This document shows, piece after piece, positions 22,963-35,409 of a stretch of 64,000 nucleotides of DNA; the first letter of the stretch is position 1; each line of letters begins with the position of its first letter. The position numbers were made by a program, and so were the translations under genes. Location: NCBI GenBank assembly GCA_905250115.1, contig CAJNOI010000013.1:421788-485787 (forward strand), given 5' to 3'. Source of the DNA: Adineta steineri. Lineage: Eukaryota > Rotifera > Eurotatoria > Adinetida > Adinetidae. Under the pieces are notes generated by a model. The model saw only the letters and a list, made by a program, of their open reading frames with translations, did no database searches and was not told the DNA's origin.

Positions 22963-25060
22963 ATGGAAATAGCAAACAATAAAACACAATGTTTTAAATG
23001 CAATAAAAAGAAAATAACATTTACTTGTGAAGGATGTTCAGAAAAATTTTGTTTATTGGATTTAACAGAACATCAGCAAATATTAAATGAAGAATTACAT
23101 CATATCATTAATAATTACGATCAATTTAAACAAAAATTTAATGAACAAAAACCAAACCCATATGATCTTTCTTTAATAGATCAAATTAATCAATGGGAAA
23201 CAAACTCCATCGAAAAAATTCAAAAAAAAGCAAAAGATTGTAGAGAAATTGTCATTAAATCATTACAAACATTTTTGAATGATATAGAAATGAAGTTTAA
23301 TGATTTAAATGAACAAATAAAACAAATGCAAAAAGAAAATGAATTTAATGAAATTAATTTAAATTACTTAAAAAATCAATTACTGAAAATGAATCAAGAA
23401 CTAAATAACCCGTCAAACATGTCTATTGAACAAGATTCACAATCATTTATTAATGAAATTTCAATTATTTCATTAGAAAGTAAGTTTTTAGGAAATAGTT
23501 TTAGAAAGAAAAATTCTTATTTTTTATGATATTGTTGAAAAATTATAATGATGAAGAAGGGAAAAAACATCGACAATCTTATTAATTAATTTATTAGTGA
23601 AAGCAATTCTAACTTGGTGTGTAACAAAGAATTGGATGATTATATTTCGATCGGAAAATCTGTTTAGAGATGATAGATTTATTAATTCCATCTATTCATT
23701 TACAGTATAAACTTTCTACAGAGTGTAGTATTATAGAAGGGTGTTTATTGAGAAGAGAATTTTTAGAATTTTTATTTTTGTGAGTATTAATTTAGTTATT
23801 TAATAAAACTAGTTCTCTTTTCTTGATATTTATTAATGAAGACAGATATTTTCTATGATCGGTAAATAAAAACACTTTTTAATAAAATTTAGTAGAAATG
23901 AATCTGTAAAAAGAATATGTTGATATTTTATGGCAAACATATGAATAAATTTGATTGGATTTGAGTTCATTAAAAATTGCGTGATTATATTAGAAATCTT
24001 TATTCTACTGTTTAATTTTTCTCTTTCATTAATCGATTTTTACTATAGTTTTTCTTTATTCTTTGATATTTCAACAAATTGATAACTATACTGAAATCAT
24101 TAGACGTTCTATATTTGCAAATTTCATTAAAAATGAATCTTTTGTTTTCATCATTTTCTAGAACCAAAATTCAACAAATGGGAGCAAAATGCCATTACTG
24201 TGGCTGGTGGAAATGGACAAGGACAAAAATTAAATCAACTCAATTACCCTAATGGAATTTTTATTGATAAAAACAAAAATATTTTCATTGCTGATCATGC
24301 TAATCATCGTATTGTTGAATGGAAACGTAATGCAAAGGAAGGACAAATCATTGCAGGTGGAAATAAAGAAGGAAACCGAATGGATCAATTATATTTTCCA
24401 TCAGATGTGATTGTTGATGAGCAAGACCATTCGATCATCATTGCTGATTCTGATAACAGACGGGTGATTCAATGGTTGAATCAAAAGCAACATATTCTTA
24501 TTGACAATATTCACTGTTTTGGCTTGGCAATGGATAAACATGGATATCTTTATGTTTCGGATAGTGTGAAGAATGAAGTGAGACGATGGAAAATAGGTGA
24601 ATATGACAATGAAGGAATTATAGTAGCAGGTGGAAATAGAAATGGAAATCAACTCAGTCAGCTCAATTCTCCAGGTTTTATCTTTGTTGATTACGATCAA
24701 TCTGTTTATATATCAGATCAAAACAATCACCGTGTGATGAAATGGAGAAAAGATGCAAAAGAAGGGAAAATTGTGGCTGGAGGAAATGGTAAAGGAGGAA
24801 ATCTCAATCAGTTGTCTTTACCTCACAGAGTAATTGTTGATCATTTGGGTCAAATCTATGTGGCAGATTGGGGGAATCATCGAATAACGCGTTGGTGTGA
24901 AGGAAAAGAAGAAGGCGAAATTGTTATTGGTGGAAATGGTTTCGAAAATCAATCAAATCAATTGAATTATCCTATGGGCTTATCTTGTGATGATGAAGGA
25001 AATCTTTATGTTGCTGATTGGAGAAATCATCGAATTGAAAAATTAGAAATAATTTTGTAA
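22963..25060 (+). CDS. B-box zinc finger / coiled-coil / NHL-repeat protein (TRIM-NHL-like without RING)
   Basis: Exons 22963-23479 and 24162-25060, 471 aa. The 682-bp intron is long for this region. The N-terminus is a B-box-type zinc finger (C10, C13, C22, C25, C30, H37, H46). A coiled coil spans about 60-150 (NDLNEQIKQMQKEN) and a six-bladed NHL propeller fills exon 2 (NHRIVEW, NRRVIQW, NHRVMKW, NHRITRW, NHRIEKL). TRIM-NHL proteins are ubiquitin ligases or RNA regulators. The RING that would confer ligase activity is absent, so an adaptor or RNA-binding role is more likely. Cytosolic, with no signal peptide. Confidence 0.85.
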
Positions 25061-25806
25061 ATGAAATTTTTTTTTAAATAAAAAATCGAATAGAACCTGA
25101 AGAAAAAGAAATTTTTGAATAAAAGAGCGAAGGAAAATTTGTTTTTGTTTAGAATGCCAGTGTGAGTAAATGAAATATGAATCCACACCCTCTTCATCAT
25201 TACCCAAAACTTCTTTTACTTCTGGTTTAATTTTATCACCTGAACCACCATCATTAATATCATCAAAACTTCAATCAATTTCATTTATAGCTGGAATATT
25301 TGCTTCAATAACAACTGATGAATTATCTCGTTTATCACCAACAAATCACGGACATTTAAATATAAATCTATCACAAAAATTAAGTTATTTATCAATTTAA
25401 TATTTTCTTTCTATTTTCTTTTTCTTTATTTAGGCATCAACAATTAAAACTGATTCAACTTTGAGGGTGTGGGTGTAGGTGTATCTTCTTCGTTATCATC
25501 CTTGCTCAGATCCACATCCACAATCACACCCACCCTCTATAAATAATATATTTTTATTGGTTTGTATATAATCCCTTGTATAGAAGAATACTAACAGATA
25601 AAATAAAAATTTTAAATGATTTTGTGTTTGTATTTTGAATATAATGGAATATCGATAGTATAATGATTGTATTTCATATCGTATAGAGATCTATTCATAA
25701 TAGAAATGAATGCCATTTTTATTATTATTAACAGTTATGTCGAGGACTTCAGTTGATAAGAATTATTGTGAAGTTTATAATTCGTTTGATTTGAATATAT
25801 TCTAGT
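25061..25806. other. Intergenic with coding-like scrap and hairpin copy 4
   Basis: An open stretch at 25176-25400 (STPSSSLPKTSF.., SLISSKLQSISF) and ASTIKTDSTL after a pyrimidine-ag site at 25434 look like pieces of a gene. They are bounded by TGTGGG-like sequence on both sides (ccacaccctc at 25181 and the full hairpin at 25463). Family not recognised. Confidence 0.35.
25463..25537. repeat. TGTGGG-like inverted repeat, copy 4
   Basis: gagggtgtgggtgtaggtgt on the left and ccacatccacaatcacacc plus caccctc on the right, with a 40-bp loop. It ends CTCTATAAATA like copy 3. Confidence 0.8.
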
Positions 25807-26615
25807 ATGAAATCATATCCAATAATTGAGAATGTGACTTTATCTAATTCAAGTATTACGAATGAAATCTATCCTTTAATTAAATCAATTCGATCGGATT
25901 GGACATCATTAAATACTCGTCTGGTTACATTTACTGAAGGTCTTACAAATATTATCTTAGGTGTTTTTGATAATCGAACTCCAGATGATGATTCAAATGC
26001 ATTAATTGTTAAAATCTATGGTATTCAAATCGAATTATTTATTGATCGACAAGCAGAAATCAATGCAATGATTAAATTTCATGAACATGGTGTTTTTTCT
26101 CAACGTGTTCTTATTCAATTTAATAATGGAATTATATATGAATTTGCACCGGGTAAGACATGTTCAAGAGATGATGTACGTGAAGAAAATATTTCAAAAT
26201 TAATTGCAATAAAATTAGCAGAAATTCATAATATACCTGTTGAAGAAACTGAACAACCATATATAATATTAATTCTACGTCAGTTTTTAAAATTATTAGA
26301 TAAAAATTCATTTGATTTATCATCAATTATATCCGATATAGATATAATAGAAGAACGTATTTTACCTCGACTTATTCCAAATCCTAAATATGGTCAAGAT
26401 CTTGTTTTATGTCATAATGATCTTCTTGTTAAAAATATCATTTATAATAATAAAAATCAAACAATATCATTTATTGATTTTGAATTTACAAATTTAAATT
26501 ATGCTTTATTTGATATTGCAAATCATTTTATTGAATATGCTGTTGTTGAAGATGCAGACTTTACTATATATCCAAGTCATGATGAACAAAAAAAATGGTT
26601 AAAAATTTATTTTCA
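25807..26615 (+). pseudogene. Ethanolamine kinase, 3'-truncated
   Basis: An ATG-started frame of about 269 codons. Ethanolamine kinase phosphorylates ethanolamine, the first step of the CDP-ethanolamine branch of phosphatidylethanolamine synthesis. The catalytic loop LCHNDLLVKNIIYN and the metal-binding box FIDFEF are intact. The frame then reads through [12 protein letters not shown] straight into the TGTGGG-like hairpin, so the last roughly 80 residues of the family's usual C-terminal helices are missing. It is called broken because of this loss; a functional short product cannot be excluded. No introns are seen, whereas animal homologs usually have them. Confidence 0.75.
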
Positions 26616-26696
26616 GGGTGTGGGTGTGGGTGTGTAGGTGCGGGTGTGCGTGTTTATTACATCTTTTGCCTATACCCGCACCCACAACCTCAAGAT
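26616..26696. repeat. TGTGGG-like inverted repeat, copy 5, at a two-gene junction
   Basis: Left arm gggtgtgggtgtgggtgtgt, right arm acccgcacccacaacc, then ctcaagat. It sits exactly where ethanolamine-kinase coding ends and glutamate-decarboxylase coding begins. Confidence 0.9.
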
Positions 26697-27443
26697 TTGG
26701 ATATTCCCATTCATGTTGATGGTGCTATGGTTGCTCCTTTTGTTTTTCCTGAAGTTGAATGGGATTTTAGACTAGAACAGATTCGTTCGATTAATACAAG
26801 TGGTCATAAATATGGTCTCGTACTACCATGTTTAGGTTGGGTTATTTGGCGACGTAATGAAGATCTTCCTGAAGATTTCATCTTTCATGTTAATTACTTG
26901 GGTGTTGATGAACCAACATATAATCTTAATTTTTCACATTCTGCTGCCAATGTAATTGCACAATATTATCAATTTCTTCGATTAGGCGTTGACGGTTACG
27001 AATGAATTATGCAATTGTCTGTGGACAACGCAAAATATGTGGCTGAATCATTAACAGCAATGGATGAAGAATTGTTTATTATTCATAGTCAACACGATAA
27101 ACCTTCGTTACCAATGGTCGCATTTTCAATTAATCCATCAAAAAAACTTACGTTTAATGAGACAAATTTTGTTAAATGTTTGAAAGAATGTGGTTGGATT
27201 ATACCTGCTTATACATTGGCCGCTAATGCGAATGATATTACTGTTTGTAGAATTGTTGTACGTGAAACTTTTACCAGACATATTGCTTCAATTCTTATCA
27301 AAGACATTCGATTAATACTAATTCGATTGGCTGATGAACATGGACATGAAGATTCAGTTAATTCATTAAAAGCAGCGCATAATAGTAAACATCATCATCG
27401 ACGATCAACTCAACATCGACAAAAAATCGATATAGGTGTATGA
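26697..27443 (+). pseudogene. Glutamate decarboxylase, 5'-truncated with an internal stop
   Basis: C-terminal half of a PLP-dependent glutamate decarboxylase of the bacterial/plant GadB type, which converts glutamate to GABA. It starts inside the PLP domain at [12 protein letters not shown]. It contains the PLP lysine in SGHKYG and the conserved [17 protein letters not shown], and ends with GWIIPAYTLAANANDITVCRIVVRE in two phrases. All sequence before HVD is missing. A TGA at 27003-27005 interrupts GYE-stop-IMQL where the family has Arg (CGA to TGA is one transition). The frame then continues unchanged to 27443 with a His-rich tail. Non-functional. The GadB-like character suggests ancient transfer into the lineage. 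Confidence 0.85.
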
Positions 27444-27579
27444 TCGAACAAACATATAACTGGAAATCAAAACGGCAATAGCAAGGTTGAAAAAAAGCAC
27501 AAACATCCAACCGTTCATACTATCTGCTAGATATAATAACTTTATCAACAATTCTTTTTTTATTAAATGAAACTGTATT

Positions 27580-27689
27580 TTTTATGCTTTTCTTTATTAA
27601 CATAGTTTTTATTGTATTGTTACTACTCAATAAAAACAAAGATAGCAAGACTATCTCTAATCCTTATCATAGTCTTTACGTTATATATG
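27580..27689 (+). repeat. 110-bp direct repeat, left copy
   Basis: Shares about 90% identity by eye with 29321-29432, including tattgttactactcaata and ctctaatccttatcatag. The copies are 1741 bp apart in the same orientation. Confidence 0.75.
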
Positions 27690-29320
27690 TCGTAGTTTAG
27701 TTTAGAATTTAGTTGAGATTGGGATTCTCTTTTATAGCATAAATGTTATGATAAAATAATTTATATAAATAAAGTTTTTTGTTTTTGAGGGTATAGGATT
27801 ATTTGTTTGAGTATGTAATTAAAAACGCTTCAATCTTTTTTTATCTTCTTGAAGAATAAAAGGTTTATAATTGATCTTTGTTTTTTTAAAGCTCGGGACA
27901 TTAGGACATTATTATTTTTTCTTATCGTATTGAAGAAAAAAGATTTGCATGAGATGTTTTGTTTAATAGTAAAAAGATTGATTGATTTTAGAAGTTTCAA
28001 TGCTCAGACAGTTTTGTTTAGTTTGAAAGAAATATTGTTGTAGTTTTTCAAATGTCTGAGAGCTAATATACGGAATGTTCCGAGGATATTATTTGATTAT
28101 TAAACGAGCATTTTTACTGTAGTTATTGTTTTTGTTATATTATTTCTTCTTTTGTATCTTGCTCGCCTATATATGGAGCTCGAATAAATAGATGGGGAGG
28201 TATTTAGATGAGATATACTAATGAATGTGCTTCGCTGATTGCCAAATAAATCTCTAACAGTATTTAAAGATTTGAAGATCTATCTAATTAAATTGTTGTT
28301 ATTTGATTAATATACTATGTCTGAATAGCAATGATTTAATTCTGCAGTACTACTTAAATATTTGCTCGATATTTAATCTTTAATTTTTATTTTCACGAGT
28401 AGCTATTTGATCTGAAAGTAGTATTAAATAAATCTTCATAGCTGTTTAAAGTTCTAATCCTATTGAAAACTATATTTCTATTTAAATGAATGCTATGTAT
28501 TTATTTAACGCTCCTGATATTTTTTCGAGCAGAGGGTTCGAAAAATAAATGATTTTTCATTTTATAATTATACAAAAAAAAAGAAAAAGGTTTTATATTT
28601 GATAGTTATACAAAGAGACAAACGAATGAGATTATTGTATTGATCGATTTTGATATGTGAATAAGATTCGATTGCATATTCAGTAACGTTTGCCACATCA
28701 TGTTTTGTAGGTTTGTAAAATGCTGATGTTATTTATTATAAGACATGTGAAATATATGTATACGTATTTATGTACTGGTCTTAACGTAATCTGAACATTG
28801 AAATATAATATTTTCAGTTAGTTTCAACTAGAATTTTTAAATCTATATATTTGTTTTACATAGTGTAACGAAATGAGTTTTATTTTCTTATTTGAGTAAT
28901 CATAAAGCTTTGATCCGAGCAAGGAGGTCAAAAAAAAACAGATTTTTTATTTTATAGTTATGTGTATAATTTTAAGATATTTAGTTTGATATAAAAGAAT
29001 AATTAAATAGCTACGTCAAAGCGCTAAAAATAATTCTTCTGATGCTGTACTTCAGCAAACTCTACAAATTATAGTTAATCGAACTAGAAGCTAGAATTTT
29101 TATTGAAAATTCATCTTAATAAATTTGAAATATTTCGAAAAGAAAATTTACAATTTTTACTTGTTAATGTAAAAGTCAATCATAGCATTAAAAAGTTGAA
29201 AGTTTTAATTATTTTGTATATAAAATAAAACATTTTAAAATAAACTTGTTATCAAAATTTAAAACTGATATTTTATTCGTGTTTACATAAATTAAATTTA
29301 ATTATCAGATTTGAATTCTT

Positions 29321-29432
29321 TTTTATGCTTTTTTTTTATTAACATAGTTTTTAGTGTATTGTTACTACTCAATAGAAACAGAGATAACAAGAATATCTCT
29401 AATCCTTATCATAGTTTTTACGTTAGATATAT
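29321..29432 (+). repeat. 110-bp direct repeat, right copy
   Basis: Partner of 27580-27689. No transposon ends recognised around either copy. Confidence 0.75.
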
Positions 29433-30509
29433 ATTACTTGTCAACAAGAGAAATTGAGAAATATAATATTATAACTTCGATTTCTTTCATATAATAGTCG
29501 AATTAATATATAGACTGTAATCTATAATTATGGTATCAATCTTATATGGACAAAAAAAATATTGTTTCTTATGTTTTAGTGGATAAGATGTTTCTTTTGT
29601 ATTTAGACAAAAGCAAACAGAACGCTTTCGGTACGTATCTAAACGAGAACTGATAACTATTTGGTACATATACATATGTATTCTATCTGTTCTTCGTTAA
29701 CTAATAATAACAGTACTTTTAGTCTTTCTACAATGACCAAACAATCAATGATGACATTTCAAGAAAGAAGACAGTTAGATATGTTAGAAGGAAAAAAAGT
29801 AACCATTCTTATGTCAATGTTGACAAATGAAGAATAGAAATAAATGAAGATGTCATGACATAGTAAATAATTTGCTTGTCTTTCTTTTAACTCGATTATA
29901 TGACTTTTTCAGCAATTTATATACTTAATCGCAAACTAATGCGAGTAGACAGTTTTCTACCATATGCTCTTGATTTCGCAATATTTCATATATATATATT
30001 TTTTTCTCGTAAGTGAAACGGTTATTCTATCATTATTACTTTTTTCTGAAGTATTAATACACCGATCAAATAATATTGCTTTTTTTTTTAATTATTTGTT
30101 ATTTCCCTAGTCATTTGTAGTTATGAGAATAAAAAGAAAAATATTAAAGCTTTTTATATTTGTATTAGAGACAATAGATTCATATATCGCAGCGCTTATT
30201 CGGACTTCAGCGAAAAAATTATTTAGATAGGACGTCCTCGACAGGAAAAATTTGGACGCTGCAACGCATATAGATTAGAAAAAAAAAGAGAAATACAAAG
30301 TACAATTTTCAGATATATTTTATTATTCAATAAAGTTTATTACACATGCGCTATAAAACTATATGGTACTAATCCAATATTTTACATGTCAGAAATATGT
30401 TTGTTATTGTACCGGATGTTAGTACATTTACTAATTATAGATAAATCATTATATGTATATATATATGCTGTGTTGTACGTACAATACATTAGTATTCTAA
30501 CCGAACACG

Positions 30510-33500
30510 ATGAGTAATAGATCGGGTGGATCTTCAAAAAATTTATTTAATGCTACTCGTTCAGCTCTTATTCGTAATGCTCGTGAATTAAATTTATTTT
30601 CAAACAATCCATTTTGGTCATCAACACTTAATTCTGCAGAGCAAATTCTTAGTACACGATTATTTCTTTTATTTCTTTTTATTTCTCTTTCAACCGTTAT
30701 TATTTATGCTAGTCTAATTGTTCAACTACATAGTGAAACTTTAGAACAATTTACGCTTTCTGATTTTGAATCTTTACAATCTCATTATCCAACTACAATT
30801 AATGTTCCATGTACACAAGTTTCGAATCCTTATCATAAATTTATCAAATTAACACCAATATTTCATAAAGTTTGTTCAAGTCCATTTATTAAAAATCAAT
30901 GGATATCATCTCTTTTTCTTTCAAATGCAACATCTCATCATATTCTCGATTTTCGTACATTTACATTTGCACAATTTCAAGCATTAGCTTTACTTTGTCA
31001 TACAGCAAATCAATCAATATATGATGCATATCGTGCATTTAATTCAACTAATTTAGTTACAAATTATCTTTTTTCACGAGCTGAATTTACTGAAATAACT
31101 TCTGTTCTTATTGATAATCTTCAAAATAATATTTTAGCAAATGAAAATCGAACAGCAAGAATTGTATTAATGAGTCTTGCACAAAATCGATTAATCTCAG
31201 CATTACGTACTAATGTTTATCTTAGATCAGTCTATGGTTCAAAGCTTTTTATTGCAAATCCTAGACTTTATTTAGAAAAAAATGGTACATCATGGTCGAA
31301 ATGTATGTGTCCATTAACAGGTGATCAATGTGTTCATCCAGTTGGAGCTTTTTATAGTTGGAGTGCACCTGAATTTGGCGAACCACCTAAACCAGATCCC
31401 CCACCACGCTTTCAAGTAAATAAATTTTATAGTTTAATAATATATTATCTCTTGTTATTTAGATTCCAGGTCTAATGACTGGTTGTTTACCTTTGGAATC
31501 TATTCGACAATCGACACTTGAATGTCTCTATCAACAATCATGTATAAATATTTTATCATCTCAATCGAATATTTCACCTCCGAAAGCATTGAAGAAAACT
31601 TTATCAAGTTTTCCTTTAAATACAACCATTGGTGATATATTTGATAAATCACTTTTTGTTGAATACTGGTTCAATAAATCAAGTTTTGAAGATTATTTTA
31701 CTGCTTGTGCACCCGGATCACTTACTTATAGTTATGAAGGACATTTTCGTCTTCTAGCAATATTCACTATGTGTATAAGTGCTTTTGGTGGTTTAGTTAT
31801 TGCTTGGGATTTAATTACACCAGCTATTGTTAAAATTTGGAGTTTTATCAAATGGAAAAAACAAAATAAACATTTACCGGAATCTTCAGATCAAACTACC
31901 ATGGAAATGGTAGCATTACAACCGATAAATGAAGGTTAGTTTTTTAAAAGAATTGTTTTGAATCAATATTGTTTTTTTTATAGCTGTAACTGCTCATGTA
32001 CATCGAACTATTTATACATTTAATTTATTTCCACCTGATAATGAAAATGATTTAGAAGAACAACATGTTGGTATTATAGCAACTCGTCTATATATTTTAT
32101 TTTTATTTTTTGGTATACTTGTCCTTGCTTTTTATACATCATTAGCTGTACGTACACAAACAATAACTATTACATCACCATCTTTAGAACAATTTGAAAC
32201 ATTAGAATCCCGTTATTCAACTTTAGTTTGTTTATGTTCACGTTTTTCGATGTCATATAATCGAATAATGTCTGTATCACCTAGTTATCATCAAATATGT
32301 TCAAGTGAACTTCTTCAAGAATCTTGGCTATTATATTTTGAATTGAAAGAAATTCAAATAAATACAACACTCTTTCTTGTTACTGATTTTCGATATGGTG
32401 GTCGATCATTTTTCGATCTTACACGTGTTTTATGTAAAACAGCACAAGAAACTGTAGAAAATGCGATTCACCTGTTTCGATCACGTCGATTAGTTACAAG
32501 TCATACATTATCACGTAGAACATTCGATAGAAGGGCTCAAACACGATTAAATCAATTTAAACAACAAACAATAACATCATTTGTTAATCTTCTTGAATTA
32601 ATTCGTTCATCAATTCAAACTAATCTTCTAGTTACAGATTTATTAACTACAACTGGTTTTTCATATTTAACTAATAAGCAAACATTAAAAGTATCACCGA
32701 GATTTTATTCAAGAAATCTTGGTTCCAATTCTTGTTCTTGTGGTATTTCTTCTCAATGTACAATTCCACAAGGATTTTATTTACAAACCGATAATTCATC
32801 TACTAAACCTAACTTTACTATACCAGGATTAGTTCTTGGTTGTTATACCATTGATTCTGTTCTTCAATCAACTCTTGAATGTTTTTTCGAACAAAAATGT
32901 TTACAATATCTTATTAACATGCGTAGTTATGATGTAATTGGTATGTTTCATCCATTAGATAATCGTACTACTCAAGTACAACCACTTCGCAAAGAAACCA
33001 GTCGATTTCTTTCTAATACTACGTTAGAATCGATTGTTTTACAATTATTTGTAGAAGATTGGGGAATTTCAAAAGATTTCAAAGCTTATTATGAACGATG
33101 TGCTCCTAAAGAATGTACATATACAGTAATACGACGTTTTCATACAGCATTTATGATTGCAACGATGCTTGGTTTCTATAGTGGATTAAGTGCTATCTTA
33201 GAAATTATTTTACCGCCATCGGTTAGATTTATTAAACAAAAATGGAAAAAACAACAGAAGAATACAAATACTTCACAGACAACAGGTAATAGTGTCAAAT
33301 TCTTTCCGGGTCTGATAAAAAAAAAGTTTTTATTTAATTTTAGACAATACTGATCAACAATCTTCTACTCAAATAAAACATTCATATTCATTCAAAGAAT
33401 TATATAAATCGATTTATTCATGTAATTTATTTTCTACTGAAATATCTGACACTGATGAAAAAATGAAACGTCAAGAAGTTATGGCTACTCGTATTTATCT

Positions 33501-34547
33501 TATACTTCTTCTACTATGTATTATTGCTGCTCTACTTTATGCGGGTCCATTTAGTGAAGAAACTACAACTACAGTAATTAAATTACCTACTGCTAATGAT
33601 TTTAATGATCTTTATTCGAAAAATATTTCGACTTTAACTTGTCCTTGTTCAACACCAGCTATTCCTCATTTTAAATTCTTATCTATTATACCAGAGTATC
33701 ATTCCATATGTTCTAGTGACTATATTGAACCTTCTTATTGGATTGATCTTTCAAAAAAAGGTGATAAAGTATCGACATTATTGAGTGCTCATTATCGTAT
33801 ATTAGCATCACTCTGTCAAACAGCTAATCGTACGATTAAAAGTGCTCAAAATATATTTAGTGCTCAAGAATTAGTTACTGTAGAACCAATGACATATACT
33901 TCATTTATGATTCAAACTGAAGCTCTTATAGCTACATTTATATCACAAATTCCATCAGATTATCGTCGTACTTTAAATTTTATTATTCGTTCATTTGGAG
34001 TTAATCATTTATTTAATGTTTTTACAAGTAATTGGAAACTTGATTTTACTGATGAAGATCAACAACATATAATTTCAACGTATCCACGTCAATTTATTTC
34101 TTCGAATTGTACTTGTGCTACTTCATTTGATTGTACTGATCCAGTTACTGAGGACATTGTTAATGGTTGCTTTCCTTTTGATGGATTCCGTTTATCAAAA
34201 TTTGAAAATCTTTCCTTAGGTCAATTAAATGATTATCTTTTTGTAATGACATGGAAAAATCAACGTAATTATACAGCTTATTTTGATACATGTCATCCAT
34301 TAGAATGTCAATATATATTACCTGATAAAAATAATCCATCCGATATGTTCTTGACGCTATTAGGATTATATGGCGGTAAGAGAATAAATTCATCTAGAAA
34401 TTTTCTAATAATATCTGTTTAAATTTAGGTTTAATATGTATACTTCGTTTGATTGTTGGTGAATCTTTACATGTTCATCGTTGGTGGTTAAAAATTTCTC
34501 AACAGCCACAAATAGAATCGTCTGCGATGGATCCGGTGATATTATAA
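30510..34547 (+). CDS. Three-unit, six-TM membrane protein with Cys-rich ectodomains (unrecognised family)
   Basis: Five exons, 30510-31415, 31463-31934, 31984-33285, 33344-34375 and 34429-34547, 1276 aa, all junctions in phase. The protein is three tandem copies of one unit. Each has a membrane helix (FLLFLFISLSTVIIYASL; LYILFLFFGILVLAFYTSL; IYLILLLLCIIAALLYA), an ectodomain of about 300 residues, and a second helix near its end. Each ectodomain repeats the order: CPCS-like Cys pair, YHxICSS, LCxTAxxxIxxA, LVT, C-x-C, GCxxxxSxLECxxxxxC (reduced in unit 3), and a final YxxCxPxxCTY-type pair. Both ends of each loop face the same side. The two-TM, Cys-rich-loop plan resembles DEG/ENaC or P2X channel subunits, but I see no signature of either. 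Three fused units recall a covalent trimer. Confidence 0.8.
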
Positions 34548-34923
34548 AAACAATTTTCGAGTATATTTATTAATGATGTTGCGAACGATTAAAAAAGTGT
34601 TGATGAAGAGTGATGCAAAATTTTTTGTAAAATAATACTTCATTTTTCAACTGCTAGTGAACGAGTGTGATTTGATTCTGATTTTTGTGTGTACAAACAT
34701 TAAAATGAAACTTGTTGAGATCTCATTATAGTCAATAAAACTATCATAGGCAATATTTTTACAATCATGATTAAAGATGTGCGAAGACATTTTCACAGAA
34801 TATAATATAATGTATTTGTTATATATTTTATTTTAAAATAATATTTCAAAAAAAAATATCTATTAGTGTGAATACAAAAGAAAAAGTAAGTGAGTCAAGA
34901 AGTCTAAGAAAGTATATCATATA
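34548..34923. other. Short convergent intergenic region
   Basis: 3' ends of the six-TM gene (+) and the small membrane gene (-) face each other. AT-rich, with nothing else seen. Confidence 0.5.
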
Positions 34924-35409
34924 CTAATCGTCGAAAGCAGCGACATCATTATTTTCCATATATTTTCCTTGAGGTGCAGCAAATCCACCTACAGAGCGAA
35001 AGCTGTTTATTATTATGGGTGGTATAACAGTTGTTGAAACAAGCTGATCAGTTACTATATTAGTTTTGTTTTGTGCTACTAGTATCCTATATTAAACGAA
35101 AAATCTTTTCAAAAGTTATAAATATGAATGATTCATACTTAGTAAAATAATGTGTATTTGAATAACAATGTATAGCTAGAAAAATTGTAAGTATTAATAC
35201 AATAATGAATAATAATGCAAGGATACCAACAAGAATATTTATTAAACGATCACTAGGAAAAGTTTTTGCTTTCTAAAATATATTTATATATTTGTTTTAT
35301 TATTAAATTATTTTCCTACTTGAGTATTCTGTGGTGGATTAATTAATAATGTTTGATGTGCTTCATTCGATGTGTTGGCCGTATTATTATTCTGAGGTGT
35401 TTTACTCAT
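34924..35409 (-). CDS. Small single-pass membrane protein, three exons
   Basis: Exons 35320-35409, 35139-35272 and 34924-35086, 128 aa, with introns of 47 and 52 bp. The start MSKTPQNNNTAN is followed by DRLINILVGILALLFIIVL and LILTIFLAIHCYSN, giving one hydrophobic helix of about 25 residues. The C-terminal tail contains NSFRSVGGFAAPQGKYM and ends NNDVAAFDD. Each exon is too short to stand out as an ORF, but donors gtagga and gtatga, acceptors ttttag and aatatag, and the phases all agree. Function unknown. It lies convergently beside the six-TM gene and may be unrelated to it. Confidence 0.7.

Larger units (their letters stand above)
27444..30509. other. 3-kb intergenic region with a direct repeat
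   Basis: Very AT-rich. No gene seen on either strand. The only structure found is the 110-bp direct repeat listed separately. Confidence 0.6.

Noticed and set aside
25807..27443. A genuine bifunctional ethanolamine kinase-glutamate decarboxylase fusion
   Set aside because: The kinase lacks its C-terminus, the decarboxylase lacks its N-terminal half and has an internal stop, the frames do not connect, and the junction is repeat DNA.
30510..34547. DEG/ENaC channel assignment
   Set aside because: Topology is suggestive, but I cannot see the family's conserved post-TM1 or pre-TM2 signatures, so the family is left unnamed.
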